Assembly (NCBI GenBank): GCA_934444485.1
Contig: CAKSCN010000004.1
Span: 1 to 43,560 of the forward strand
Direction of reading: 5' to 3'
Length of the DNA: 43,560 nt
Source of the DNA: an uncultured Eubacteriales bacterium
Lineage (GTDB): Bacteria > Bacillota > Clostridia > Oscillospirales > CAG-382
A program made the translations under genes and the position numbers. Shown here in pieces: positions 30,679 to 38,180 of the stretch. The notes below the pieces were generated by a model. The model was given only the letters and a program-made list of their open reading frames with translations. It had not been told where the DNA came from and searched no databases. How positions within the stretch are numbered: the stretch's first letter is position 1; every line of letters starts with the position of its first letter.

Positions 30679-32163
30679 ATGAGTAAAAGCAACTACATAA
30701 ACGACTATAAGCCGTATGACGACGTGCCGATAAAAACGTCGCACCGTACCCGAACGCAGGCAAATACGTCCGCAGGCGGCACTTCCCAACGTGTCGGCAC
30801 AACACAGCCCGAACAACGCCCCGGTCTTTCGGCGGCGCAGAGATTCGCACTCGAAAAAGAGCGTGAGGAAGCACGCAGAAACGCATACGAAGCGGCACGC
30901 AAGGCAGGAGTGACAAACCTCCCGGCAACACGGAGAACAAATCTCCCCGTACCGGCAAACCGAAACGCAAACGCCGTCTCACACGCCGGAAACACGCATT
31001 CCGCAAACAGCTACCGCACTACGGCGCAGCACCGAGGCGTGAGCGACCTTCTCGGCCGCATAAAGCTTCCGCAGATAACCCTCAGCCTTACAACCTTCCT
31101 TGCCGTCCTTGCTCTTGTCCTTGTGATATTCAGCTTCTCCGCATTCGGAAGAATCGAGCAGAACTATATTCCCGAGGTCAACAGAGTGTCGGTCATGGAC
31201 GACCTCATAAAACAGATGGAAACTCCACTCAAGGAGGGCTACACAAAGAAGGATATAGGCTCCGAGAATATGTATGCCGGAAGTCTTGCTCTCGTCAATT
31301 CCGCAAACAAATTCGTTTTCAACAACACTCCGGATTTCGTCCCGACCGAGGAGCTTGTCGTCATAAACAGCGTCAAGGCGTCCAAATCGTATAAGGTCAA
31401 GGATTACACGGTAAAACTCAACAAAAGCACCGTCGCCGTGCTTGACAAAATGTTCGACGCTTTCTTCACCGAAACCGGCAAGAACGACGTCATGATAACC
31501 GCCGGCTACAGAACGACCGAGGAACAGCAGTCAATCTACGACAAAAAGGTCGAACAGCAAGGTGCGGACCAGAAAACGGCGGCGCTTCCCGGGTATTCCG
31601 AACACCATACCGGCTACGCCGTTGACTTCAATATCTACACCGACGGCGGCGTCACAAAGCAGTTCGACGGCACGGGCGAGTATGCGTGGATTCCGAACAA
31701 TGCGTATAAGTACGGCTTTGTACTCAGATATCCGGACGGCAAGACCGACGTCACCGGAATAGATAACGAGCCGTGGCACTACAGATACGTCGGCGTTCCG
31801 CACGCTTACTATATGGCGTCCACCGGCAAAACCCTCGAGGAGTACATAACCCTCCTCAGAAACTACCCCTGTGATTATCCGCTTTACGTCACCGACTGGG
31901 ACGGCACGATGTACGAGGTATACTACAAGAAGTCCGACGGTGCCTCGACCTCGCTTCCCGTGCCCGAAAGCGGAGAATATACCGTGTCCGGCAATAACGC
32001 CGACGGCTATATAGTTACTGTCAAGAGCGGCACTGTCGGAAACGGCACATCGGGCGCAAATACGGGAACGAATACGGGAACGGCGACTCCCTCCGATACG
32101 AACGCCGCATCAGGTAACGGTGCGCAGAGCGCAAATGCCGACGGTTCAAACGCCGCAGGCTGA
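30679..32163 (+). CDS. Membrane-anchored VanY-type D-alanyl-D-alanine carboxypeptidase
   Basis: The 494-residue protein has an unusually long, charged, Arg/Ala/Asn-rich cytoplasmic N-terminus (about 130 residues). One membrane helix follows (about 133-155, QITLSLTTFLAVLALVLVIF), then an extracellular peptidase of the M15B/VanY type. The zinc and catalytic motifs are present: SEHHTGYAVDF (S-x-H-x-x-G-x-A-x-D) and EPWHYRYV (E-x-W-H). The C-terminus is a low-complexity Gly/Asn/Thr/Ala tail of about 50 residues. M15B enzymes remove the terminal D-alanine of peptidoglycan precursors or muropeptides. No vanH, vanA or vanX homologue is adjacent, so this is probably a housekeeping wall enzyme rather than glycopeptide resistance. 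Confidence 0.92.
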   Translation: MSKSNYINDYKPYDDVPIKTSHRTRTQANTSAGGTSQRVGTTQPEQRPGLSAAQRFALEKEREEARRNAYEAARKAGVTNLPATRRTNLPVPANRNANAVSHAGNTHSANSYRTTAQHRGVSDLLGRIKLPQITLSLTTFLAVLALVLVIFSFSAFGRIEQNYIPEVNRVSVMDDLIKQMETPLKEGYTKKDIGSENMYAGSLALVNSANKFVFNNTPDFVPTEELVVINSVKASKSYKVKDYTVKLNKSTVAVLDKMFDAFFTETGKNDVMITAGYRTTEEQQSIYDKKVEQQGADQKTAALPGYSEHHTGYAVDFNIYTDGGVTKQFDGTGEYAWIPNNAYKYGFVLRYPDGKTDVTGIDNEPWHYRYVGVPHAYYMASTGKTLEEYITLLRNYPCDYPLYVTDWDGTMYEVYYKKSDGASTSLPVPESGEYTVSGNNADGYIVTVKSGTVGNGTSGANTGTNTGTATPSDTNAASGNGAQSANADGSNAAG

Positions 32164-32280
32164 TAACGGATATATCAAAGGCAAATATGCGAAGTGCGGT
32201 GCGTCGTTTGCGGCGTGCCGTACCTTTTTGTCCCGATTTGTTAAATTACAGTAAACAAAACGACTTTTTCAAAAAAGTTC

Positions 32281-32309
32281 TTGACAAATGAGTCTCGCTG
32301 TGCTATAAT
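32281..32309 (+). promoter_or_regulatory. Consensus promoter of the tRNA-Pro gene
   Basis: TTGACA (32281-32286), exactly 17 bases, TATAAT (32304-32309), 15 bases before the tRNA. Confidence 0.92.
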
Positions 32310-32324
32310 CTTAACGTTGCAAAT

Positions 32325-32401
32325 CGGGGTGTGGCTCAGCTTGGTAGAGCGCTTGGTTCGGGACCAAGAGGCCGGAAGTTCGAATCTTCTCACTCCGACC
32401 A
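32325..32401 (+). tRNA. tRNA-Pro, anticodon CGG
   Basis: A 77-base cloverleaf. The acceptor CGGGGTG pairs with CACTCCG with one G-U pair, followed by discriminator A and an encoded CCA (32399-32401). The D arm is GCTC...GAGC. The anticodon stem CTTGG/CCAAG encloses the loop TTCGGGA with anticodon CGG (reads CCG). The T arm has the loop TTCGAAT. Confidence 0.96.
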
Positions 32402-32406
32402 CAAAA

Positions 32407-32431
32407 AGCACTTCTTCGGAGGTGCTTTTTT
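32407..32431 (+). terminator. Terminator of tRNA-Pro
   Basis: AGCAC (32407-32411) pairs with GTGCT (32422-32426) with wobble extension, followed by six T. Confidence 0.85.
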
Positions 32432-32449
32432 CGATAAAATTTGCGGATT

Positions 32450-32476
32450 GGCAGACGGTCAGACCGATTGTCTGCC
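32450..32476. repeat. Perfect inverted repeat upstream of the GHKL-like gene
   Basis: GGCAGAC (32450-32456) and GTCTGCC (32470-32476) are perfect complements, with an inner GGTC/GACC pairing. It could be an operator or an mRNA hairpin; there is no T run, so a terminator is unlikely. Confidence 0.5.
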
Positions 32477-32528
32477 GGCGCACATACACATATAAATACA
32501 CAAATTTTTTCGAGAAAGTAGTGTCACC

Positions 32529-33722
32529 ATGGGAACCGGCAACAAATACGATAACAGCGTCGCAGATGCACTTCCTCGCGGAGAGGTTGTCACCTGCGCT
32601 TTTGCCGTTGTTGACAGTGTAAGCGGAAATATTTACAGAAACAGTCTGTTTTCCGCAATACCGCAAACTCACGGCAAAAACTTCGACAAACACCTTAAAA
32701 AGAGATGTGCGGAAATTCTGAAGATTACGGACGACGGGAATATGACGGACTCCAGAGTTCATATTTTCCGTGAAATAGTACAGGACGGAACGAATTTTGA
32801 CGTCTTCTACGCCGCACTCGGTATTCTGGGAGCCGATGCCGGGCAGATATTCTGCGTTCCGCTTCCGGGCTTTGCGGAGCTTGCCGACAATGCCGAAACG
32901 GAGACGGAGTATCCCGAAAATGCGATTGAGGCGTATTTCCTTTATGCCGCCGCTGCCGATTCCTATGAGAAACGCTTTGACGAACGCATCCGCAATTTCA
33001 TTTACAGAAGACTGCTCGAGATTTCGGAGCAAGCACCGAGGTATTACAGCGGCGAACCGTTTTCACGTATGCTCTATGCGTCGAACGATACGCAGGTCGA
33101 TATTTGCGTCATACTCCGCAGCGTGGATGTCACGCTCGACGAGGTGTTCCGAGATACGGAGTTTTCGCTGAAGCTTGAGCAGACGGAGGACATATACGCA
33201 CCTGTACAGCACTCCAAAAAAGCGGCGGCAGCGATATTTTGCGCAGTGTCTCTGCTTTTGAGAGTGTCGGAGAAGAAAGAGGTCTGCATGACCGTGTCTC
33301 GGATTAAGGGCAAGAACGCCGAAAATGCCGGAGCGGTTTGCGTGAAAATAGAGTGCAGCGGCGGTGCGGCGGCTTACTGTCTGCTTTCGTATATGCACGC
33401 CGACCTTTGCTTTATCCGCTGCTGTATCGAGAATACGGGAATTGCTTTTGTGCCGAGCTTCAAGAACGGAAGCACCTACATCGAGTTTACTCTGCCTCCC
33501 GAAGACCCGGAGGTTTCCCGAAAGCTTCCCTTTTTCTCATCCGAAAACGAGGACGAAGCGCCGGGTGACAAAGTACCGGGTGACAAAGTACCGGGTGACG
33601 AAGTACCGGGTGACGAAGTACCGGGTGACGAAGTACCGGGTGACGAAGTACCGGGTGACGAAGTACCCAAAGACGTTGCCTCCGACGAAAAGGACGGCAC
33701 CGATGAAAACGGCGAGAACTAA
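32529..33722 (+). CDS. Unknown protein with degenerate GHKL (histidine-kinase ATPase-like) domain and PGDEV tail
   Basis: The 397-residue protein has no signal peptide. Residues about 190-330 follow the layout of a histidine-kinase ATPase domain: VDVTLDEVFRDTEFSLKLEQ, a helix HSKKAAAAIFCAVSLLLRVS where the N box should be, a VCVKIECSG strand, and an end FIRCCIENTGIAFVPSFKNG followed by STYIEFTLPP. However, the Asn of the N box and the D-x-G-x-G and G-L-G-L motifs are missing, so ATP binding is doubtful. The C-terminal tail has seven PGDKV/PGDEV pentads plus a degenerate eighth, encoded by a 15-bp tandem repeat. Only a weak ribosome site precedes the ATG. I do not recognise a named family. Confidence 0.72.
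   Translation: MGTGNKYDNSVADALPRGEVVTCAFAVVDSVSGNIYRNSLFSAIPQTHGKNFDKHLKKRCAEILKITDDGNMTDSRVHIFREIVQDGTNFDVFYAALGILGADAGQIFCVPLPGFAELADNAETETEYPENAIEAYFLYAAAADSYEKRFDERIRNFIYRRLLEISEQAPRYYSGEPFSRMLYASNDTQVDICVILRSVDVTLDEVFRDTEFSLKLEQTEDIYAPVQHSKKAAAAIFCAVSLLLRVSEKKEVCMTVSRIKGKNAENAGAVCVKIECSGGAAAYCLLSYMHADLCFIRCCIENTGIAFVPSFKNGSTYIEFTLPPEDPEVSRKLPFFSSENEDEAPGDKVPGDKVPGDEVPGDEVPGDEVPGDEVPGDEVPKDVASDEKDGTDENGEN
33561..33665 (+). repeat. 15-bp coding minisatellite, seven copies
   Basis: The unit CCGGGTGACGAAGTA is repeated seven times without interruption. The first two units have AAA in place of GAA. The unit length keeps the reading frame and encodes Pro-Gly-Asp-Glu/Lys-Val. A degenerate eighth unit (Pro-Lys-Asp-Val-Ala) follows. 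Confidence 0.97.
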
Positions 33723-33772
33723 GGCACGGATTTACAAAATGGTATTGTTTTTGTCAAAATAGGTAAACCCCA

Positions 33773-33801
33773 TTGACAGAGAGCGAAAGTTATGCTACAA
33801 T
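33773..33801 (+). promoter_or_regulatory. Promoter of the T-box operon
   Basis: TTGACA (33773-33778), a 17-base spacer and TACAAT (33796-33801). Transcription should start near 33808, giving a leader of about 330 bases. Confidence 0.87.
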
Positions 33802-33810
33802 GAACGCAAT

Positions 33811-34050
33811 ATGAAAGGCATTGACGAAGAGTTTGCAGGGTGTGCTTTCTTCCAGAGAAGCGGCGGTAGGTGCGAGCCGTTAAGAAAAGTCCCGGCAATG
33901 TAGCTTCCAAGCCGAGAGGAAGAAAGCTCCGTTTTGCGTGGGCCTGTAGAACCTCTCCGTACGGCTGCGTTAAAGCATAGGAATTGATGGATTCCGAAGC
34001 GGCGGATTTGTTCCGCAAATTGAGTGGTACCGCGGGTAAGCTGAATTTTC
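33811..34050 (+). promoter_or_regulatory. T-box riboswitch (stem I to antiterminator)
   Basis: The leader has the Gram-positive T-box layout. Stem I opens with GGC (33817-33819) pairing with GCC (33911-33913), then GAAG (33826-33829) with CUUC (33904-33907). Its apical part has the conserved CCAGAGA (33852-33858) and GGUAGGUGCGAGCCG. Stem III GCGGA/TCCGC lies at 34002-34016. The T-box core TGGTACCGCGG lies at 34025-34035, with the tRNA-pairing bulge base U that matches a discriminator A. A terminator follows. The specifier codon lies near 33895-33903, but I cannot fix its register: UGU, GUA and AUG are the candidates. Confidence 0.93.
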
Positions 34051-34051
34051 G

Positions 34052-34096
34052 GCACTCGTCTCAAAGTTTTATTACTTTGGGTCGGGTGCTTTTTTT
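34052..34096 (+). terminator. T-box regulatory terminator
   Basis: GCACTCG-TCTCAAAG (from 34052) pairs with CTTTGGG-TCGGGTGC (to 34089), followed by seven T. Its 5' arm competes with the antiterminator containing the T-box core. Confidence 0.92.
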
Positions 34097-34140
34097 GTAC
34101 CCGAAATCCGAAGAATCGAGAAAGGAAGGTAAAAGACGAA

Positions 34141-36450
34141 ATGGAAACAACGACCGCAAATCTTGATCTCAAGATAAAGGAAATGGCGCAGAGAATAAAG
34201 GAACTGCGCATGATAGAGGGCTTTACCGTGCAGGATATGGCGGCAAAGACGGGAATCTCAACCGAAGAGTATAAGCTCTGCGAAAACGGAGAGAGCGACC
34301 TCAACTTTGCGTTCATATACCGTTGTGCGCTTGCTTTCGGCGTAAACGTCACGGATATTATCGAGGGCTACAGTCCGAACCTGAAGTCGTATACCGTCAC
34401 ACGAAGAGGTGCGGGACAGGAGATAGCGAACGCACACGGCATGACCTACTACAACCTCGCCTACGCCTTTACCAACCGTATCGCCGAACCGCTTTACGTC
34501 GTCAGCACCTACAGCGAAGAAGCGCAGAAGCGTGATATAGAGCTTACCACTCACGAGGGACAGGAGTGCGATATTGTCGTTGACGGACACCTTCTCGTTC
34601 AGGTCGGCGACCACAAGGAGCTTCTCGGACCGGGCGACAGCATATACTACAACAGCGATACGCCCCACGGAATGATTGCCGCCGAGGGTCGGGACTGCAT
34701 TTTCTACGCAATAGTCCTCCGTGCAGACGGTGAGAATGCCGCAGTTGCCGCCGAAAGCCGAGCCGCAAATACAGCAGTCACGGACAAAATAATCGGAACG
34801 ACCGTCAAGGACGACAGCGACCGCATATACCGCCGTTTCGTGGAGACAACGGAGGATAAAAACGGCACGCCGACAGAAATCCGCTTCAAGAATACCGAAC
34901 ACTTCAACTTTGCTTTTGACCTCGTTGACGCACTTGCGGAGCGTGAACCCGATAAGCTTGCGATGCTCCACGTCTCGAACGACAAAACCGAACGCCGCTT
35001 TACCTTCCGTGATATGAAGCGTGCCTCGGCGCAGTGCGCAAACTATTTCGCCTCCCTCGGAATAAAGAAAGGCGACAGAGTAATGCTCGTTCTCGGCAGA
35101 AGATATCAGTTCTGGTATGCAATGCTCGGTCTTAATAAGCTCGGCGCGATAGCGATACCGGCGGTAAATCAGCTTCAGGAGCACGACTTTGAGTACCGCT
35201 TCAAGACCGCCGGAGTCAACACGCTTATCTGCACCTCATCGGGCGACGTCGCACATCAGGCGGAGCTTGCGGCGAAAAACTGTCCCGAACTTAAGAATAT
35301 GATAATAGTCGGCGGCGAGCGTGACGGCTGGAGAAACTTCGATGAGGAGTACCGCCGCTTCAGCACACACTACGACAGAACCGAAAACTCTCCCGGCGGC
35401 GACGACCTCATGCTCATGTTCTTCACCTCCGGCACGTCCGGATATCCGAAAATCGCCGCACACAATTATAAGTACGCTCTCGGTCACTTCCACACCGCAA
35501 AGTACTGGCACTGCGTAGATCCGGACGGACTTCACTTCACAATCTCCGACACCGGCTGGGCAAAGGCGATGTGGGGCAAGCTCTACGGTCAGTGGCTCTG
35601 CGAGGCGGCTACCTTTGTCTACGACTTCGACCGTTTCGACGCCGCAGATATCCTCCCGATGTTCGCAAAGTACCATATCACAACCTTCTGCGCACCGCCG
35701 ACAATGCTCCGCATGATGGTAAAGCAGGATATCTCGAAATACGACCTCTCGTCGGTAAAGCATATGACAACCGCCGGAGAGGCTCTCAATCCCGAGGTAT
35801 ACCGCCAATTTGAAAAGGCGACGGGACTGCGCATTCTCGAGGGCTTCGGTCAGTCAGAAAGCACCATGATAATCGGCAACCTCGTCGGCGCACCGCACAA
35901 AATAGGCTCCATGGGCAAGCCCGCACCCATATACAACGTTTCCCTCATGGACGGCGACGGCAAGCTTGTAACCAACAGCGAACCGGGAGAAATAGTAATC
36001 GACGTGTCGAACGGTGCGCCCTGCGGACTCTTCACAGGATACTACCGTGACCCCGAAAAAACCGCCGAGGTTTGGCACGACGGCTACTACCACACGGGCG
36101 ACCTTGCGTGGCGTGACGAGGACGGCTGCTATTGGTATGTCGGCAGATGCGACGACGTCATCAAGTCCTCCGGCTACCGCATAGGACCGTTCGAGATAGA
36201 GAGCGTAATAATGGAGCTTCCGTATGTCCTCGAATGCGGCGTTTCGGCGGTTCCCGACGAGGTCAGAGGACAGATAGTAAAGGCGAGCGTTGTGCTTGTC
36301 CCCGGAAACGAACCGTCCGACGAATTGAAAAAGCAGATACAGAACTACGTCAAGGAGCGCACCGCGCCCTATAAGTACCCGAGAATAGTCGAGTTTAAGG
36401 AAAGTCTTCCCAAAACAACCAGCGGAAAGATACAGAGAAATAAACTTTGA
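34141..36450 (+). CDS. XRE-HTH / cupin / acyl-CoA synthetase fusion protein under T-box control
   Basis: The 769-residue protein has three parts. Residues 10-78 are an XRE helix-turn-helix (MAQRIKELRMIEGFTVQDMA, then KTGISTEEYKLCENGES). Residues about 115-195 are a cupin (LTTHEGQECDIVVDGHLLVQ with PGDSIYYNSDTPHGM). Residues about 250-769 are a complete AMP-forming acyl-CoA synthetase resembling medium-chain or acetyl-type ligases: FTSGTSGYPK (residues 428-437), EGFGQSES, YYHTGDLAWRDEDGCYWYVG and PKTTSGKIQRNKL with the catalytic Lys763. It activates a carboxylic acid as acyl-AMP and then acyl-CoA. The HTH-cupin part resembles free-standing regulators and may bind DNA or an effector. It is the only gene behind the T-box, so an amino-acid-related acid is the inferred substrate. 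Confidence 0.93.
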   Translation: METTTANLDLKIKEMAQRIKELRMIEGFTVQDMAAKTGISTEEYKLCENGESDLNFAFIYRCALAFGVNVTDIIEGYSPNLKSYTVTRRGAGQEIANAHGMTYYNLAYAFTNRIAEPLYVVSTYSEEAQKRDIELTTHEGQECDIVVDGHLLVQVGDHKELLGPGDSIYYNSDTPHGMIAAEGRDCIFYAIVLRADGENAAVAAESRAANTAVTDKIIGTTVKDDSDRIYRRFVETTEDKNGTPTEIRFKNTEHFNFAFDLVDALAEREPDKLAMLHVSNDKTERRFTFRDMKRASAQCANYFASLGIKKGDRVMLVLGRRYQFWYAMLGLNKLGAIAIPAVNQLQEHDFEYRFKTAGVNTLICTSSGDVAHQAELAAKNCPELKNMIIVGGERDGWRNFDEEYRRFSTHYDRTENSPGGDDLMLMFFTSGTSGYPKIAAHNYKYALGHFHTAKYWHCVDPDGLHFTISDTGWAKAMWGKLYGQWLCEAATFVYDFDRFDAADILPMFAKYHITTFCAPPTMLRMMVKQDISKYDLSSVKHMTTAGEALNPEVYRQFEKATGLRILEGFGQSESTMIIGNLVGAPHKIGSMGKPAPIYNVSLMDGDGKLVTNSEPGEIVIDVSNGAPCGLFTGYYRDPEKTAEVWHDGYYHTGDLAWRDEDGCYWYVGRCDDVIKSSGYRIGPFEIESVIMELPYVLECGVSAVPDEVRGQIVKASVVLVPGNEPSDELKKQIQNYVKERTAPYKYPRIVEFKESLPKTTSGKIQRNKL

Positions 36451-36517
36451 TTTACTACGGCAATTATTCTGCACAAATATTTTTTACGCAAGATGTGATT
36501 ATTCTCCGTTACGGTAC

Positions 36518-36546
36518 TTGACATTTTTAGGAAAAGATTGTATAAT
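36518..36546 (+). promoter_or_regulatory. Consensus promoter of nadE
   Basis: TTGACA (36518-36523), a 17-base spacer and TATAAT (36541-36546), 45 bases before the start codon. Confidence 0.92.
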
Positions 36547-36590
36547 TGACGAAAAGATACGGATAAGCACCGTAACGAAAGGAAGAATAA

Positions 36591-37343
36591 ATGATGTTTG
36601 ACGCACTTAAAGTAAAAAACGAATGTGTTGAGTGGATAAGGGACTTCTTCGAGAAGAACGGAAAGGGCTGCAACGCAATAGTCGGAATTTCCGGAGGCAA
36701 GGACAGCTCAACCGTCGCCGCACTTTGCGTGGAGGCTCTCGGCAAGGACAGAGTAATAGGCGTTCTCATGCCCTGCGGCGTACAGTCCGACATCGAGTAT
36801 GCAAGAATGCTTGTCGATCACCTCGGAATAAAGAACTACACCGTCAACATAAAGGATGCGGTCGATGCGGTTCTTGCGAATATGCCGACCGATTTTCCGC
36901 TCACCAAAGAGACAAAGACTAACCTCCCTGCGAGAATACGTATGTCGGTTCTCTATGCCGTCGGACAGTCGAATAACGGCAGAGTAGCCAACACCTGCAA
37001 CCTCTCCGAGGACTGGGTCGGATACTCCACAAGATACGGCGACGCCGCCGGAGATTTCAGTCCGCTTTCGCACATTACGGTCACCGAGATAAAGGAAATA
37101 GGCAAGCTTCTCGGACTTCCCGGCGCTCTTGTGAATAAAGTCCCGACCGACGGACTCTGCGGAAGGACCGACGAGGAAAACCTCGGCTTTACTTACGCCG
37201 CACTCGACGAGTATATCCGTACGGGAGTCTGCGGCAATGCCGAGCTTAAGGCTCTCATCGACAAAAAGCACGCACAGAACCTCTTCAAGCTTAGCTATAT
37301 GCCGTGCTTCAAGCCGGAGGGAACGGTCGAGCTTGCAAAATAA
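36591..37343 (+). CDS. nadE: NAD+ synthase, ammonia-dependent
   Basis: The 250-residue protein has the PP-loop VGISGGKDSSTVAALCVEAL (SGGKDS at residues 34-39). It also has NTCNLSEDWVGYSTRYGDAA and GDFSPLSHITVTEIKEIGKL, followed by the NaAD-binding loop VPTDGLCGRTDEENLGFTY. It adenylates nicotinate adenine dinucleotide and amidates it with ammonia. There is no N-terminal glutaminase domain, so free ammonia is the donor. Two adjacent ATG codons exist; the first is best spaced from AAAGGAAG. With pncA and pncB it covers most of the nicotinate salvage route; nadD is not in the window. Confidence 0.96.
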   Translation: MMFDALKVKNECVEWIRDFFEKNGKGCNAIVGISGGKDSSTVAALCVEALGKDRVIGVLMPCGVQSDIEYARMLVDHLGIKNYTVNIKDAVDAVLANMPTDFPLTKETKTNLPARIRMSVLYAVGQSNNGRVANTCNLSEDWVGYSTRYGDAAGDFSPLSHITVTEIKEIGKLLGLPGALVNKVPTDGLCGRTDEENLGFTYAALDEYIRTGVCGNAELKALIDKKHAQNLFKLSYMPCFKPEGTVELAK

Positions 37344-37417
37344 ATTCGTGCCGCAAAGCATTGATTTACGATAAATTTCGACAGCTTTTTCGCAAAAATT
37401 GAAAATGTAACCATAAT

Positions 37418-37450
37418 GGGAAGTCATACGCTTGGCTTCCCGATTTTTTT
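37418..37450 (+). terminator. Terminator after nadE
   Basis: GGGAAG (37418-37423) pairs with CTTCCC (37436-37441), followed by GA and seven T. The spacer 37344-37417 carries a CGTGCCGCAAAGC word also seen at 38005 and 38063. Confidence 0.85.
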
Positions 37451-37529
37451 GCGCATTTGTTTGTCGCCGCAGAGCAAAATATATTCGTCGCCGAAACGAA
37501 AGGCGAAAAACAAAACGGAGGAAACGATA

Positions 37530-37715
37530 ATGAATTTAACATCAAAAGAACTCTCCGCAATTGAGGACGAACTCTCTTGCGAGCAGAATCTTATAAGCAA
37601 ATATCAGAACTACGCCGAGACCTGCACCGATACCGAGCTTAAGGCTAAGTACGAGGACACCGTGACACGTCACCGCAAGCACTACGACGCACTTTTCTCA
37701 TTGATAAACGCATAA
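37530..37715 (+). CDS. Small ferritin-like/coat-type protein
   Basis: I chose the ATG at 37530 because CGGAGG lies eight bases upstream; the open frame before it crosses the nadE terminator. The 61-residue, mostly helical protein (MNLTSKELSAIEDELSCEQN, then ISKYQNYAETCTDTELKAKY, ending near H-x-x-H-Y-D-A-L) looks like half of a ferritin-like helical bundle. It resembles the short partner genes that accompany CotF-type coat proteins in Clostridia. The next gene, 17 bases downstream, is CotF-like, so the two probably act together on the spore. The specific function is inferred. Confidence 0.82.
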   Translation: MNLTSKELSAIEDELSCEQNLISKYQNYAETCTDTELKAKYEDTVTRHRKHYDALFSLINA

Positions 37716-37732
37716 CGAAGGGGGAGAAAATC

Positions 37733-37999
37733 ATGGCACAGATACCTGCATTTAACGAAAAAGAAAAGCTCACCGACGCACTTTCGAGTCAGAAGCTTAT
37801 AACCGAGGTGTACAACACCTTTGCAAACGAATGCGACTCTCCCGAGGTGAAGGGCGTATTCATGAACATCCTCAACGAGGAACACACCATTCAGCACGAT
37901 ATGTTCTGCGAGATGAAAAAGAGAGGCTGGTATGAGCCTGCCGAAGCGGAGCAGGCGAAAATCAAGACGGCGGCTGATAAGTACAGACAGAATATGTAA
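37733..37999 (+). CDS. CotF-family spore coat protein
   Basis: The 88-residue protein matches the coat F domain: an N-terminal helix (FNEKEKLTDALSSQKLITEV), YNTFANECDSPEVKGVFMNI with LNEEHTIQHDMFCEM, and the family ending KKRGWYEPAEAEQAKI. CotF-type proteins are part of the spore coat. It is preceded by AAGGGGGAG and follows another small helical protein in the same operon. Together with spoIIGA-sigE it supports a spore-forming lineage. I cannot identify a sporulation-specific promoter with confidence. Confidence 0.9.
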   Translation: MAQIPAFNEKEKLTDALSSQKLITEVYNTFANECDSPEVKGVFMNILNEEHTIQHDMFCEMKKRGWYEPAEAEQAKIKTAADKYRQNM

Positions 38000-38004
38000 T
38001 TTTC

Positions 38005-38042
38005 GTGCCGCAAAGCTTCGCAATGCGACACGGGGCAGATTT
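38005..38042 (+). repeat. Dispersed repeat, partial copy C
   Basis: CGTGCCGCAAAGCTTCGCAA followed by TGCGACACGGGGCAGATTTGT resembles the first 40 bases of copy A. It again sits at a convergent 3' gap. The CGTGCCGCAAAGC word recurs at about 38063. The gap 38000-38180 has no gene. Confidence 0.55.
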
Positions 38043-38114
38043 GTACACGAGGCGCAAATAATCGTGCCGCAAAGCTCGTCGCCGCACGAAGCTCACGGCG
38101 AGGCAAAATAACGG

Positions 38115-38151
38115 CAAAAAGAGGGAGAGCGTAAACCAACGTCCTCCCTCT
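38115..38151 (-). terminator. Terminator between cotF-type and SseB-type genes
   Basis: AGAGGGAG (38120-38127) pairs perfectly with CTCCCTCT (38144-38151). On the minus strand the hairpin is followed by TTTTT, so it serves the SseB-type gene. Confidence 0.8.
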
Positions 38152-38180
38152 TATGATTATTTTACGTTTTACCCAATCGT

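Noticed and set aside
30679..32163. Glycopeptide (vancomycin) resistance gene
   Set aside because: The M15B/VanY fold is common in housekeeping wall enzymes, and no vanH, vanA, vanX or VanRS partners are nearby.
33561..33665. Possible CRISPR array
   Set aside because: The units are 15 bp with no spacers and lie inside a gene. No cas genes or other arrays were seen in the window.
33476..33762. Open frames on both strands through the 15-bp repeat
   Set aside because: A 15-bp unit without stops keeps all frames open. Only the frame continuous with 32529-33722 has an upstream coding history and the codon use of the neighbours.
33795..34352. Minus-strand open frames over the T-box leader
   Set aside because: The plus strand is a structured riboswitch with its own promoter and terminator. 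The minus frame has no ribosome site or family match.
37343..37530. Sigma-E or sigma-K promoter before the coat-type genes
   Set aside because: A GTCATACGCT stretch resembles a sigma-E -10, but it lies inside the nadE terminator loop with no matching -35, so support is too weak.
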